Source: Campylobacterota bacterium
GTDB taxonomy: Bacteria; Campylobacterota; Campylobacteria; Campylobacterales; Sulfurovaceae
Direction of reading: 5' to 3'
Assembly (NCBI GenBank): GCA_003646505.1
Contig: QMKT01000020.1
Location: 1 to 15,800 of the forward strand
DNA: 15,800 nucleotides
Shown: in pieces, positions 5,199-13,422 of the stretch
Numbering within the stretch: position 1 is the first letter of the stretch
Layout of the letters: each line of letters opens with the position of its first letter
Position numbers and translations under genes: made by a program
The notes under the pieces: generated by a model
What the model saw: only the letters and a program-made list of their open reading frames with translations
What the model was told of the DNA's origin: nothing
The model's database searches: none

Positions 5199-7670
5199 GT
5201 GGATAAAGTCAAATCACAAATAGAAGAACTACTGTATGAAAATGCAGCAGACTTTGAGATAGCCAAAGTACTGAAAAAAGATATTAAACTCTATTTTGAT
5301 ACATTAGAAGATACCTTTGCCACTTCGGGGGGAAAAGATTTCCTTGTCAAACATACAAAAAAAATAGACAGTATTTTAAAGCTGGTCTACAAAGTTGCCA
5401 GCAGAGATATGTTTGGGGATTATCTTCCTATGAAAAACTCTATCCCTCTCGCACTTGTTGCTCTTGGCTCTTACGGAAGAGAACAGTTGTGTGTACATTC
5501 AGATATAGATCTCATGATTGTCTATAAAGACATCCCTGGATACAACTTGACAGAGATGATTGAAAAGATGCTTTACATCCTTTGGGATACTGGTCTAAAA
5601 CTTGGTCACAGGGTACATACTATTGATGACTTATTGACCGTATCTAAAACTGATATCACCATCAAAACGGCACTAATAGAGTCTCGTTTTATAGAAGGTT
5701 CGAGTTTTGTTTGGACTGAAACACAAAATTCCATTACACAGATACGCCACGATGATGTGAAGGGCTTCATACGCTTAAAACTACTAGAACAAGAAAAGAA
5801 ACACCAGAAATTCCCCATCACCATGGAACCAAACCTCAAAGATGGTGCAGGTGGCTTTAGGGATGCCAATCTTGTCTATTGGGTTGGGAAGGTATTGTAC
5901 AACACTCACAATATCAAATCGCTACCCTCAAGTATAGTTAATGAAAAAGAGTATAAAAGCTTTCGTGTGGCTTTAGAGTTTTTATTTCGTGTTCGTTCTG
6001 CCTTACATCTTGTAGCAAAGAAAAAAGAGGATAAGCTCCGTCTTGACCTCCTCCCTGACATTGCAACACTTTTGGGTTATGAGATGAACCCAAAAGACCA
6101 TATGCATTTTGCATCTAAAGTGATAGGGAGCCTAAAGACCATTAGGCTTTACAGTATGATATGGCTTTATGCTCTGATACATGCACATAAAGAAGACGAT
6201 CCCAATAAAAACTATGTATACCCCAAAAAAAACACAAAAAATTTAAATGATGTGCTTCTACAACTCACTCAAAAAGCCTCTAAACCTTTTAATGCACACC
6301 CCACCCTCTTGCAACAACTCATCAATATAGAAAAACCTGAACGCCTAGATGATGTGCTCTATCAGACCGTCGCAAAGCTTTTTTATAAACCTCACATCTA
6401 TTCTGTCTTCAGTACTTTGTCTTATGCTAAACTACTCAAATATACTATCCCTCCCATTAAAAAAGTAGTGGATCTACCACAGTTTGATGGATACCATCAG
6501 TATGCTGTTGATACACATTCTCTTCGCTGTCTCTATCACCTGGAACATATAGATGATGATTTTATCTTGGGTCTTTGGGATGCTTTAAGCAGCAAAGAAA
6601 AAGCCATGATGAAGGTGGTTGTTTTTTTACATGATGCAGGGAAAGGAAGAGTAAGAGACCATCATTATGTGGGGGCTACACTCTTTAAAATATTTGCAGG
6701 GAAACTGCAGATAGATGAGAAGTTCATAACAATGGGAGAAACACTCATATACTACCATACGCTTATGTCAAAAGTAGCACAGCGTGAGGACTTATATTCT
6801 GAAACTGTCATCTTGTCCTTTGCCTCACACTTTAAAACAAAAAAACTTTTAGATATGATATACATTTTAACCTATGCAGATATGTCTGGTGTGGGTCATG
6901 ATATCTATAATTCTTTTTCTGCTAAACTCATACGGACTCTGTATAAGCAGTCTCTCGACGTTCTTGGGCAAACAAAAAGGCTCGATGAAGCAGGAAAGCG
7001 TACCAAGAAGATAGCTTCACTCAAACGTAGAAAAGCCTTTACTTCACTCTCTCGAACGAAGCAAAATAAAATTATATCTATACCTTCAAACTTACTTTTT
7101 TTACGTTATACCCCTAAACGTATACTCGCTATTACCAACAAAGCCTTTGAAACAAAATCCTATACCTACTCAATCTCTAATGACACACACTTGACTATAG
7201 AGATCATACGCAAAGACTCTTTTAACCTTAGTTATCTCCTGGGGAAACTCTCAAACATTGATGTTGTCAATATGGATATCTGTAAACTCTTCAATGAATT
7301 AAAATACTTTAAAATAGACTTTTCAGAAACGATCACTGATGAAGAAGTAGGTTTCTTAGAAGAAGTGATAAGTAACTCTTTTACGCAGATACGAGATAAC
7401 ATCCCTATAAATGCTGCGATCCAAGAAGAAGAGATAAGCATAGACTGTGATCACTCTCAAACCTATGCCATTATGCATATCAATACCAAAGATCAAAAAG
7501 GCTTACTCTCCTACATTATCGATTTATTTGATGAGATGGGCATAGATATTGTCACAGCTAAAGTGCATACACTGAAAAACAGAGCCAGAGACATGTTCCT
7601 CATCGAAAAGAATGGAAACTTTTGTCATAATGTTGACTATATCGTAGAAAAACTCACAAGGGAAAAGTAA
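5199..7670 (+). CDS. glnD: Bifunctional PII uridylyltransferase / uridylyl-removing enzyme GlnD
   Basis: GlnD senses glutamine and adds or removes UMP on PII proteins, linking nitrogen status to ammonia assimilation. The nucleotidyltransferase motif is G90-S-Y-G-R94 followed by S101-D-I-D104, with metal ligands D102 and D104. An HD hydrolase domain has H478-D479 in VVVFLHDAGKGRVRDHH. Two C-terminal ACT-like regions follow: a weaker one near residues 660-715 and a clear one near 747-815 with INTKDQKGLLSYIIDLFDEM. At 823 residues it is a little shorter than E. coli GlnD (890). It starts with GTG, supported by AGGAG seven bases upstream. Its stop lies one base before the glmS ATG, so the two are probably cotranscribed and translationally coupled. 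Confidence 0.9.
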   Translation: MDKVKSQIEELLYENAADFEIAKVLKKDIKLYFDTLEDTFATSGGKDFLVKHTKKIDSILKLVYKVASRDMFGDYLPMKNSIPLALVALGSYGREQLCVHSDIDLMIVYKDIPGYNLTEMIEKMLYILWDTGLKLGHRVHTIDDLLTVSKTDITIKTALIESRFIEGSSFVWTETQNSITQIRHDDVKGFIRLKLLEQEKKHQKFPITMEPNLKDGAGGFRDANLVYWVGKVLYNTHNIKSLPSSIVNEKEYKSFRVALEFLFRVRSALHLVAKKKEDKLRLDLLPDIATLLGYEMNPKDHMHFASKVIGSLKTIRLYSMIWLYALIHAHKEDDPNKNYVYPKKNTKNLNDVLLQLTQKASKPFNAHPTLLQQLINIEKPERLDDVLYQTVAKLFYKPHIYSVFSTLSYAKLLKYTIPPIKKVVDLPQFDGYHQYAVDTHSLRCLYHLEHIDDDFILGLWDALSSKEKAMMKVVVFLHDAGKGRVRDHHYVGATLFKIFAGKLQIDEKFITMGETLIYYHTLMSKVAQREDLYSETVILSFASHFKTKKLLDMIYILTYADMSGVGHDIYNSFSAKLIRTLYKQSLDVLGQTKRLDEAGKRTKKIASLKRRKAFTSLSRTKQNKIISIPSNLLFLRYTPKRILAITNKAFETKSYTYSISNDTHLTIEIIRKDSFNLSYLLGKLSNIDVVNMDICKLFNELKYFKIDFSETITDEEVGFLEEVISNSFTQIRDNIPINAAIQEEEISIDCDHSQTYAIMHINTKDQKGLLSYIIDLFDEMGIDIVTAKVHTLKNRARDMFLIEKNGNFCHNVDYIVEKLTREK

Positions 7671-7671
7671 T

Positions 7672-9480
7672 ATGTGTGGAATTGTCGGATACTTAGGTAA
7701 AAATGAAAAAAAAGAGATACTTTTAGATGGTCTTCAAGAATTAGAATACCGTGGCTATGACTCAGCTGGTATTGCTGTCATAGAGGGTGATAAACTTAAT
7801 AACTTTAAAGCTATTGGAAAGTTGGAGAACCTTAGAGAAAAAACAAAAGCGTATCATACAGAAGGTTTTGGTATTTCTATAGGACATACACGTTGGGCCA
7901 CACATGGAAAACCTACAGAACTTAATGCACATCCACACCTCGGTGCTTACTCTTATGTTGTTCATAATGGTATCATTGAGAATTACCAAGAACTTAAAAC
8001 TGAACTGCAAGCGGATGGTGTAAACTTTCTATCTCAAACCGATACAGAGACAATAGTACACCTTTTTGAAAAAGAACATAAAAGTTCTGACTCTGTTTTT
8101 GCTGCCTTTGAAAAAACCCTATCCAAATTAGATGGTGCCTATGCGACCCTTCTTATTACAGAAGCAGATCCAGATACGATCTACTTTGCAAAACACGGTT
8201 CCCCTATGCTTGTAGGTTTTAATGGAGATGATGTTTACTTTGCTTCTTCAGATACGCCTATCATCGGGAAAGCGACTGAAGTCTATTATCTTGAAGATGG
8301 TGAATATGGCTATGCTAAAGAAGGTGTGCTTAAACTATTTGATGCCAATGGTGAAAAAAGTTTTACAAAACAGGCACTGACTGCAGATAAAGTCTCCGCT
8401 CAAAAAGAAGGCTATAGATTTTTTATGGAGAAAGAAATTTATGAACAAAGTTCTGTCATGGGTGATACCATGATGGGGCGTGTTCTAGATGACACTATTA
8501 ACTTTGAAGAGTTAGATAAAGACTTCTTTGAAAATATCTATGCCATAAAAATCTGTGCTTGTGGAACATCTTACCACTCTGCTCTTGCAAGTAGCTATCT
8601 TTTTGAACGTATCGGAAAAATGCGTTGTGATGTTGAAATTGCATCAGAGTTTCGATATAAAGAACCATTTCTTACAGAAAAAACACTTTTTATTACCATA
8701 TCGCAAAGCGGTGAAACAGCCGATACTCTTGAAGCACTGAAGATGGCAAAAAGAGCGGGGATGAGAACACTGAGTATTTGTAATGTTGACAACTCATCCA
8801 TCGTACGTGAAAGTGATGCTGCCATTCTCACAAGAGCAGGTATAGAAAAAGGTGTCGCAAGTACAAAAGCATTTGCTACACAAAGTATGGTACTTTGGAT
8901 GTTGGCACTTTATGTAGGACAGACTAAAAATACGATCTCACAAGAACTTATCAAAAATGAGATTGATGCGATGATACATACACCAAAAGCGTTGATCGTA
9001 ACAGATAAACTTCATGAAAAAGTTCATAGACTCTCTAAACGTTACCTGCATGGACATGGTTTCTTTTTCATAGGACGTGACATTTTCTTCCCGCTGGCAC
9101 TTGAAGGCGCACTCAAACTCAAAGAGATCAGCTACATGCATGCTGAAGGTTATCCCGCTGGTGAAATGAAGCATGGTCCTATAGCACTGGCAGATAGCGA
9201 ACTTTTTACTATTGCACTCATGCCAAAAAGTATGCACTATGATAAGATAAAATCAAATGTTGAAGAGTTAAGTGCCAGAGATGCGACCATCTGTGCCATC
9301 TCACCTCTTCCCTTTGATCTGGCAGATGATTTCATTCAAACAAACTATGATTCACATCCTATGCTAGAGTATTTTGAAATGATGGTCGTCACACAACTGC
9401 TTGCACTTGAAATTTCTGTAAGACTTGGCAATGATGTAGATATGCCAAGAAACCTGGCTAAATCTGTGACTGTGGAGTAG
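7672..9480 (+). CDS. glmS: Glutamine-fructose-6-phosphate aminotransferase (isomerizing) GlmS
   Basis: Makes glucosamine-6-phosphate from fructose-6-phosphate and glutamine, the first step to UDP-GlcNAc for peptidoglycan and surface sugars. It begins MCGIVGYLG, so C2 becomes the N-terminal nucleophile of the class II amidotransferase domain. That domain also shows GYDSAGIA and GHTRWATHG. Two SIS sugar-isomerase domains follow, the first with ACGTSYHSALAS and TISQSGETADT. The protein ends DVDMPRNLAKSVTVE, the usual GlmS tail. Its 602 residues match the family. The SD (AAGGGAAAAG) lies inside the glnD end. No glmS ribozyme leader is possible because glnD abuts it. Confidence 0.97.
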   Translation: MCGIVGYLGKNEKKEILLDGLQELEYRGYDSAGIAVIEGDKLNNFKAIGKLENLREKTKAYHTEGFGISIGHTRWATHGKPTELNAHPHLGAYSYVVHNGIIENYQELKTELQADGVNFLSQTDTETIVHLFEKEHKSSDSVFAAFEKTLSKLDGAYATLLITEADPDTIYFAKHGSPMLVGFNGDDVYFASSDTPIIGKATEVYYLEDGEYGYAKEGVLKLFDANGEKSFTKQALTADKVSAQKEGYRFFMEKEIYEQSSVMGDTMMGRVLDDTINFEELDKDFFENIYAIKICACGTSYHSALASSYLFERIGKMRCDVEIASEFRYKEPFLTEKTLFITISQSGETADTLEALKMAKRAGMRTLSICNVDNSSIVRESDAAILTRAGIEKGVASTKAFATQSMVLWMLALYVGQTKNTISQELIKNEIDAMIHTPKALIVTDKLHEKVHRLSKRYLHGHGFFFIGRDIFFPLALEGALKLKEISYMHAEGYPAGEMKHGPIALADSELFTIALMPKSMHYDKIKSNVEELSARDATICAISPLPFDLADDFIQTNYDSHPMLEYFEMMVVTQLLALEISVRLGNDVDMPRNLAKSVTVE

Positions 9481-9512
9481 TAATACTACTTCCGTAGCCC
9501 CACACTATGTAG

Positions 9513-9533
9513 CAAAAGGAGTCAAATCACTCC
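9513..9533 (-). terminator. Hairpin between convergent glmS and thiamine-kinase genes
   Basis: Arms GGAGT (9518-9522) and ACTCC (9529-9533) enclose six bases. On the minus strand the hairpin is followed directly by TTTTGC, which fits a short Rho-independent terminator for the thiamine salvage operon. In the plus direction there is no T-run after it, so termination of glmS there is less certain. Confidence 0.5.
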
Positions 9534-9540
9534 GAACCCC

Positions 9541-10248
9541 TTACTTCTCCAATGTCTCAAACCACTGCAAGCACAGTGCCTTATAAATATGCTTATAGGC
9601 CTTAAGTTTATCTTGATTTGCTTTGGTTCTTCTTCCAAAATATCTTACCATAAAAAAGGCTTCTTCTTTTTTGTTTAACCCACACTCCACACAAACACAT
9701 GCCAGATCAAAATACCTGTCATTCACTGTTGCAAATTCCCAATCTATTAATTTTATTTTCTTGCCAGAGAAGAGTATATTTTTAAGATTGAGGTCATTAT
9801 GACAAAGTACATTTTCTACTTTGTATCGCTGAATGGTTTGAAATGCTTTTCGAAGGTCTTTTGATTGTGAAGTAAAGGCTTTTTTCAAATCTATAGGTGT
9901 TTGGCGTATCGGTATTTTATGCAGTTTTTGTAAGAGTAGTGAGAGTTGTGCAAGATTCTGTTTATTTAGTTTCTCTTTATGATCACCCTCTATAAAGTCA
10001 CAGATCATCAAAGCATTCTCTTCATCAAGAAGAAAAGGTTTCGATGCTATCTTCTTTTTATAGGCAGATTGTTGTACTTTAAACTCACGTTTTCTGTTAT
10101 TTTCAAGTTTAAATTTTCTAAGTAAATACTTATTGTGTGTGGTTTGTAGAAGATAGTTTTCATTACAAAAACCTTGTGTTTTTAGGAGGGTAACGCTTTG
10201 TATACTGTCATCTTTAAACAGTACATATTGCGCTAGTCTACTCTGCAT
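9541..10248 (-). CDS. thiK: Thiamine-kinase-like / choline-kinase-family phosphotransferase
   Basis: A 235-residue APH/choline-kinase-fold enzyme. The catalytic loop is H150-N-D152-LNLK-N157 (HxDxxxxN) and the Mg-binding segment is LID169-W-E171-FA. An N-terminal strand-glycine region, with K41YLLRK following, fits ATP binding. These motifs are shared by LicA choline kinase and ThiK thiamine kinase. Context decides the likely substrate: it is the last gene of a TPP-riboswitch operon and overlaps the PnuT-like transporter gene by 11 bases, so phosphorylating imported thiamine is the best guess. Trapping by phosphorylation is the usual partner of PnuC-family facilitators. Choline or ethanolamine kinase remains possible from motifs alone. 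Confidence 0.75.
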   Translation of the reverse strand: MQSRLAQYVLFKDDSIQSVTLLKTQGFCNENYLLQTTHNKYLLRKFKLENNRKREFKVQQSAYKKKIASKPFLLDEENALMICDFIEGDHKEKLNKQNLAQLSLLLQKLHKIPIRQTPIDLKKAFTSQSKDLRKAFQTIQRYKVENVLCHNDLNLKNILFSGKKIKLIDWEFATVNDRYFDLACVCVECGLNKKEEAFFMVRYFGRRTKANQDKLKAYKHIYKALCLQWFETLEK

Positions 10249-10840
10249 TTTTTACCTTACGCCAAGAACTATAACCATAAAATGCCAACATAACATAAAG
10301 TGCGAAAAGCACGATCGTAGCAAGGTATCCAGACTGCCAATAGAGTACAATAGCTGCTGAATCTACTACCATCCAATAGAGCCAGTTTTCAAGTATTTTG
10401 TTTGCTAACATCCAGGTAGCAAGTACAGAGAAAACCATGACAAAAGTGTCTAAATAGGCAAATTTTGCATCCGTATAAGTATCTGACAAATACCCTAGTA
10501 TTATGGCAATAACCAATCCTGAAATAATCATAGCTGTATTCTTTTTTACAGACCACCCAGTAATTTCAAGTTCTTCACCCTTCTTTCCACCACTACGCCA
10601 TAAGATAAAACCATACACAGCCATACCCATATAGTAAAAATTTAAAAGAGAGGAGGAAACAAGTGCACCTTCCCAAAAAAGAACGGTATAGATAATGGTA
10701 CTTAAAAAAGCAAACAGCCATGTCCAGAGTGACTCCTTGGCTGCGAGAAGTACATAGGCTATACCAAACACAACCGCCAAAATTTCCCATCCTGACATTT
10801 GTGCAAAAGCACTGCTTATTCCTTCAGGCGAGAAGTCCAT
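10238..10840 (-). CDS. pnuT: PnuC-family vitamin transporter, probably thiamine (PnuT-like)
   Basis: A 200-residue inner-membrane protein with about seven hydrophobic helices (roughly 16-34, 36-55, 62-80, 102-120, 128-146, 150-167 and 170-190). Family features are the WEILAVVFGIAYVLLAAKES and WTWLFAFLSTIIYTVLFW segments near the N-terminus and conserved Trp/Asn positions such as LANKILENWLYWMVVD. PnuC members are facilitators for nicotinamide riboside, while PnuT carries thiamine and PnuX riboflavin. Its place behind a TPP riboswitch and outer-membrane receptor, with a kinase gene overlapping its end, argues for thiamine. It starts one base after the 84-residue protein's stop codon, so it is probably translationally coupled. 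Confidence 0.88.
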   Translation of the reverse strand: MDFSPEGISSAFAQMSGWEILAVVFGIAYVLLAAKESLWTWLFAFLSTIIYTVLFWEGALVSSSLLNFYYMGMAVYGFILWRSGGKKGEELEITGWSVKKNTAMIISGLVIAIILGYLSDTYTDAKFAYLDTFVMVFSVLATWMLANKILENWLYWMVVDSAAIVLYWQSGYLATIVLFALYVMLAFYGYSSWRKVKNAE

Positions 10841-10841
10841 C

Positions 10842-11096
10842 CTAGAAACGTCCTTCTCTGTTATGTCCTACAAACTTAAGAACAAAAATAGAATCAGGAA
10901 TTTCTTTAAATACTGAGTAGATCTCCTCTTCGAGCATCTTCATGATGATTCGGTAATCACCGTGCAGTTGCGTACTGAGTTCATTACAGGAAACTTTTAC
11001 AGTAGGTTCCTGCTTTAATTTTTCTATGAAAGCCGAAATCGCTGCTTCGTATTCACTTTGCAGCGGGTACATACTGATGTCTACTGAAATTTCCAT
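10842..11096 (-). CDS. Small YkoF/MTH1187-like putative thiamine-binding protein
   Basis: An 84-residue soluble protein without signal peptide or membrane helix. It begins MEISVDISMYPLQSEYEAAI and has VSCNELSTQLHGDYRIIMKM in the middle, resembling the ferredoxin-like repeat of YkoF (thiamine/HMP-binding) and of the MTH1187/YkoF superfamily. YkoF of Bacillus carries two such repeats; this protein has one and may form dimers. It sits between the receptor and the transporter in the TPP-riboswitch operon. It lacks an export signal, so it would work in the cytoplasm, perhaps as a thiamine buffer or as a partner of the transporter or kinase. The SD is AGGA, some ten bases before ATG. The family assignment rests on weak similarity judged by eye. 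Confidence 0.6.
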   Translation of the reverse strand: MEISVDISMYPLQSEYEAAISAFIEKLKQEPTVKVSCNELSTQLHGDYRIIMKMLEEEIYSVFKEIPDSIFVLKFVGHNREGRF

Positions 11097-11109
11097 CTTT
11101 TATATTTTC

Positions 11110-13185
11110 CTAAAAGTCGCATGAAAGCGTTAAGCCTACAGTTCTTGGTGTTCCCAACTGTACGTATCTTTCTGTTATATATCCATTGCCTGGGTTATTT
11201 CCAAAAGAACCAAAACCTCTAACCTCGTACACTTCATCTGTAATATTTCTTACCCATATTGCTGCAGTAAATGCACCTGTTGTATACTCTAAACTAGAAT
11301 GCCATAGTGCGTAAGCATCTGCCTTTTCTTCATGTCTGTTTGAAAAATAGTAGCTTCCTTTACCTTCAACATTAGTTTTAAATGTCCACGCATCAAAAAA
11401 CAGATAATCTAAACCTACATTAAATTGATATTCAGGAGAGTTTGCAGGTGCACGTCCTGCAACCGCAGGGTTATTAGGATATTCATCAAACTCAGCTTGC
11501 AATAAACCGATACTCGTAAACAGGTGTAAAGTTTCAAGAGGGAAATAATCAATTTGTGATTCTAAACCATAATAATTACCTTCGGCTGCATTACTAACAA
11601 AATCAACAAATTCTGTACTTCCACCAGGCTGAGGAATAAGAATAGAGTCTTTGACTTGTTGGTCTTTACGTTTTCCGTAAAAAAGGTTAAAACGGCTCTT
11701 GACTTTGTTATTGTAATAATTAGAGTTTAACCCTGCATCAATATTCCATAATGTTTCTGTTTCATATTGTCTGTCAGCTAATGATAATCGACTGTCAGCA
11801 TTTACACCACCTGGTTTATACCCTTTGGCTAAAGTAACATAGTATAAACGATCGGCTGAATCTTGGTAGTTAAGCCCAATTTTACCACCGGTTAACAACT
11901 CCTCTGTCTTAATACTAACACGTTCAGAGTCAGAATATTTAGAATCCCACTGCTCTAGTCTAAGTCCTGTTACTAATGTTAACTTGTCAGAGAAGTGTGT
12001 GTCTAATTGTCCATAAATTGCTGTATTCTTTGTATCATATACGGAACTAAATGGTGCTATGAAGTCATAATCGCGTGACATATCTTCAGAATAATCTTTA
12101 TAATACGCCCCAATAGTCCACTCTGTCATCCCAGAAAAAATACGACCTGCTTCATCTGAAACCAAACGTACATCTATATCTAACTGCTCTCTGTCTCTTA
12201 AGTACTGATCAAATGCACTATATGGAAACAAAGAAGCATCAAATTCACCTACATAAGACCAATCTACATCAAAACTGTACTCTAAGTCAGTTTGGCTGTA
12301 ACTTACAGCAGAAATTAAATGCATTGCTTCATTCACCTGATATGTCGACTTTAATGCAAAAGCATTGGTTTCTTGTGTATCTTTACCTGGTTCATCTGCA
12401 TGAGAATTTCTTGAATTATCAAAAGTAAAAGCATCATAACCATTGTCAATGTTTATATGTTGCAAGGTCAGATCAATCGTATGGTTATCTGCCGCAAACC
12501 AACGGAATTTTGCTTTCGCTGAGAGTTCATCAATATTTTGCGTGTCATCACGACCTAAAAAAGTGTTGTTCATATATCCATCACTTGTATTTTTGTAAAG
12601 AGAAAACCTTGAAAGCAATTTATCTTCTACGATGGGTGCATTAACGGTCAGTCCAAAAGCTTTAGTGTTGTAGTTTCCTACCGTAGCTTCAATATGCCCA
12701 CCTGCTTCGTTTGTTGGATCATTACTCTCAACATTGATAACCCCCGCCATACCATTGGCACCAAAAGTAGTTCCTTGTGGTCCTCTCAGTACTTCGATCT
12801 GTTTTAGATCATACATTGTTACGCCCAAAGCAGATTGTGAAAAGTCAATACCATCTACGATGATCCCTACAGAAGGGTTGATAGGGGTTACAAATTGACT
12901 TCTCTCACCAATACCACGTATTTGAATGTATTTTGCTTTTGATGCACCTGATGAGAAGTTTACATTTGGTTCAGCAGCAACAACTTCAACAAAAGACTGT
13001 GCTGCCTTGTCATAAATGTCTGCTTCAGAAATAATGCTCACAGAACCGGCTACCTGTGAAAGGTTTTGTTCTCTAAAGTCAGCCCCTACAACGATAGGAT
13101 CGAGTGTTACTTCTTCTGCAAATGTTGGTACACTTATGAATGCTGATGAAGCAATAAGTGATAATGTTAAAATTCTTGATGTCAT
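11110..13185 (-). CDS. TonB-dependent outer-membrane receptor, probably for thiamine
   Basis: A 691-residue outer-membrane receptor. A signal peptide of about 23 residues ends TFA-EEV and is followed directly by a TonB-box-like TLDPIVV. The plug domain (about 40-155) has YIQIRGIGERSQF, VGIIVDGIDF and IEVLRGPQGTTFGANGMAGVINV, all typical. The remainder is a beta-barrel with alternating strands and TonB-receptor C-terminal motifs (YYVTLAKGYKPGGVN near the middle), ending in phenylalanine (LSCDF). The TPP riboswitch in its leader and the transporter and kinase downstream identify thiamine or a thiamine phosphate as probable substrate. This matches the thiamine-regulated receptors previously called Omr1. 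The ATG at 13185 has SD AAGGGAA four bases upstream; that SD is the predicted riboswitch target. Confidence 0.93.
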   Translation of the reverse strand: MTSRILTLSLIASSAFISVPTFAEEVTLDPIVVGADFREQNLSQVAGSVSIISEADIYDKAAQSFVEVVAAEPNVNFSSGASKAKYIQIRGIGERSQFVTPINPSVGIIVDGIDFSQSALGVTMYDLKQIEVLRGPQGTTFGANGMAGVINVESNDPTNEAGGHIEATVGNYNTKAFGLTVNAPIVEDKLLSRFSLYKNTSDGYMNNTFLGRDDTQNIDELSAKAKFRWFAADNHTIDLTLQHINIDNGYDAFTFDNSRNSHADEPGKDTQETNAFALKSTYQVNEAMHLISAVSYSQTDLEYSFDVDWSYVGEFDASLFPYSAFDQYLRDREQLDIDVRLVSDEAGRIFSGMTEWTIGAYYKDYSEDMSRDYDFIAPFSSVYDTKNTAIYGQLDTHFSDKLTLVTGLRLEQWDSKYSDSERVSIKTEELLTGGKIGLNYQDSADRLYYVTLAKGYKPGGVNADSRLSLADRQYETETLWNIDAGLNSNYYNNKVKSRFNLFYGKRKDQQVKDSILIPQPGGSTEFVDFVSNAAEGNYYGLESQIDYFPLETLHLFTSIGLLQAEFDEYPNNPAVAGRAPANSPEYQFNVGLDYLFFDAWTFKTNVEGKGSYYFSNRHEEKADAYALWHSSLEYTTGAFTAAIWVRNITDEVYEVRGFGSFGNNPGNGYITERYVQLGTPRTVGLTLSCDF

Positions 13186-13189
13186 GTGT

Positions 13190-13221
13190 TTCCCTTAAAA
13201 TGTGATCAATTTGAAGAGAAA
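13190..13221 (-). promoter_or_regulatory. Riboswitch expression platform: SD and its pyrimidine-rich sequestering strand
   Basis: The receptor SD AAGGGAA (13190-13196) can pair with UUCUCUU (13214-13220), giving seven pairs with one GU. The overlapping TCTCTTC (13213-13219) can instead pair perfectly with GAAGAGA (13259-13265), the 3' strand of riboswitch helix P1. The two pairings exclude each other. With TPP bound, P1 forms and the pyrimidine tract is free to mask the SD. Without TPP, the tract is held by GAAGAGA and the SD is open. The pairs are visible; the switching is inferred. Confidence 0.6.
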
Positions 13222-13257
13222 AGAAGTGTATAAAACAAAGTTAAACTAAGTATGCAC

Positions 13258-13346
13258 GTCTCTTCCCTACGCTGGAATTATCCAGTTCAAGTTCAGCGGG
13301 TTGTCTCAGCCGTATTTAATTAAATATACTTGGCACCCCGAGAGAT
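13258..13346 (-). ncRNA. TPP riboswitch (THI element)
   Basis: The minus strand carries the thi-box landmarks in order: GGGGTGCC, an AT-rich stem-loop (the variable P3), GGCTGAGA, ACCCGCTGAACTTGAACTGG, then ATAATTCCAGCGTAGGGAA. Helix P1 closes the aptamer by pairing 13341-13345 (UCUCU) with 13259-13263 (AGAGA). It precedes the TonB-dependent receptor by about 70 bases, so the whole salvage operon should be repressed by thiamine pyrophosphate. No terminator with a U-run follows, favouring translational control. Confidence 0.97.
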
Positions 13347-13358
13347 TGTTATTTTAGG

Positions 13359-13364
13359 GTTATA
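13359..13364 (-). promoter_or_regulatory. Possible -10 element of the thiamine salvage operon
   Basis: The minus strand reads TATAAC, matching five of six consensus positions, after a T-rich stretch. It would start transcription near 13352, a few bases before the riboswitch P1 helix. A second candidate, TAAAAT at 13351-13356, would start inside P1 and is less likely. Confidence 0.4.
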
Positions 13365-13384
13365 CAAAAACATTGTTTGGATCA

Positions 13385-13422
13385 TGCTTAAACAGGCTTA
13401 TCTCATTAAGACTGTTTAAGCA
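13385..13422 (-). terminator. Hairpin terminator of the thiO-thiS-thiG block, overlapping the thiG stop codon
   Basis: Arms TGCTTAAACAG (13385-13395) and CTGTTTAAGCA (13412-13422) are perfect 11-base complements. The spacer holds an inner CTTA/TAAG stem, giving a long, nearly continuous hairpin. The thiG TAA at 13416-13418 lies inside the upstream arm, so a ribosome finishing thiG would melt it. TTTTTG follows 14 bases after the stem, so the T-run is not adjacent. It separates the biosynthetic block from the riboswitch operon. Confidence 0.6.

Noticed and set aside
7600..7671. glmS ribozyme upstream of glmS
   Set aside because: The region is coding sequence of glnD up to one base before the glmS ATG, with no ribozyme core.
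8938..9237. Minus-strand open frame within glmS
   Set aside because: Antisense to the conserved SIS domains of GlmS and without a family signature.
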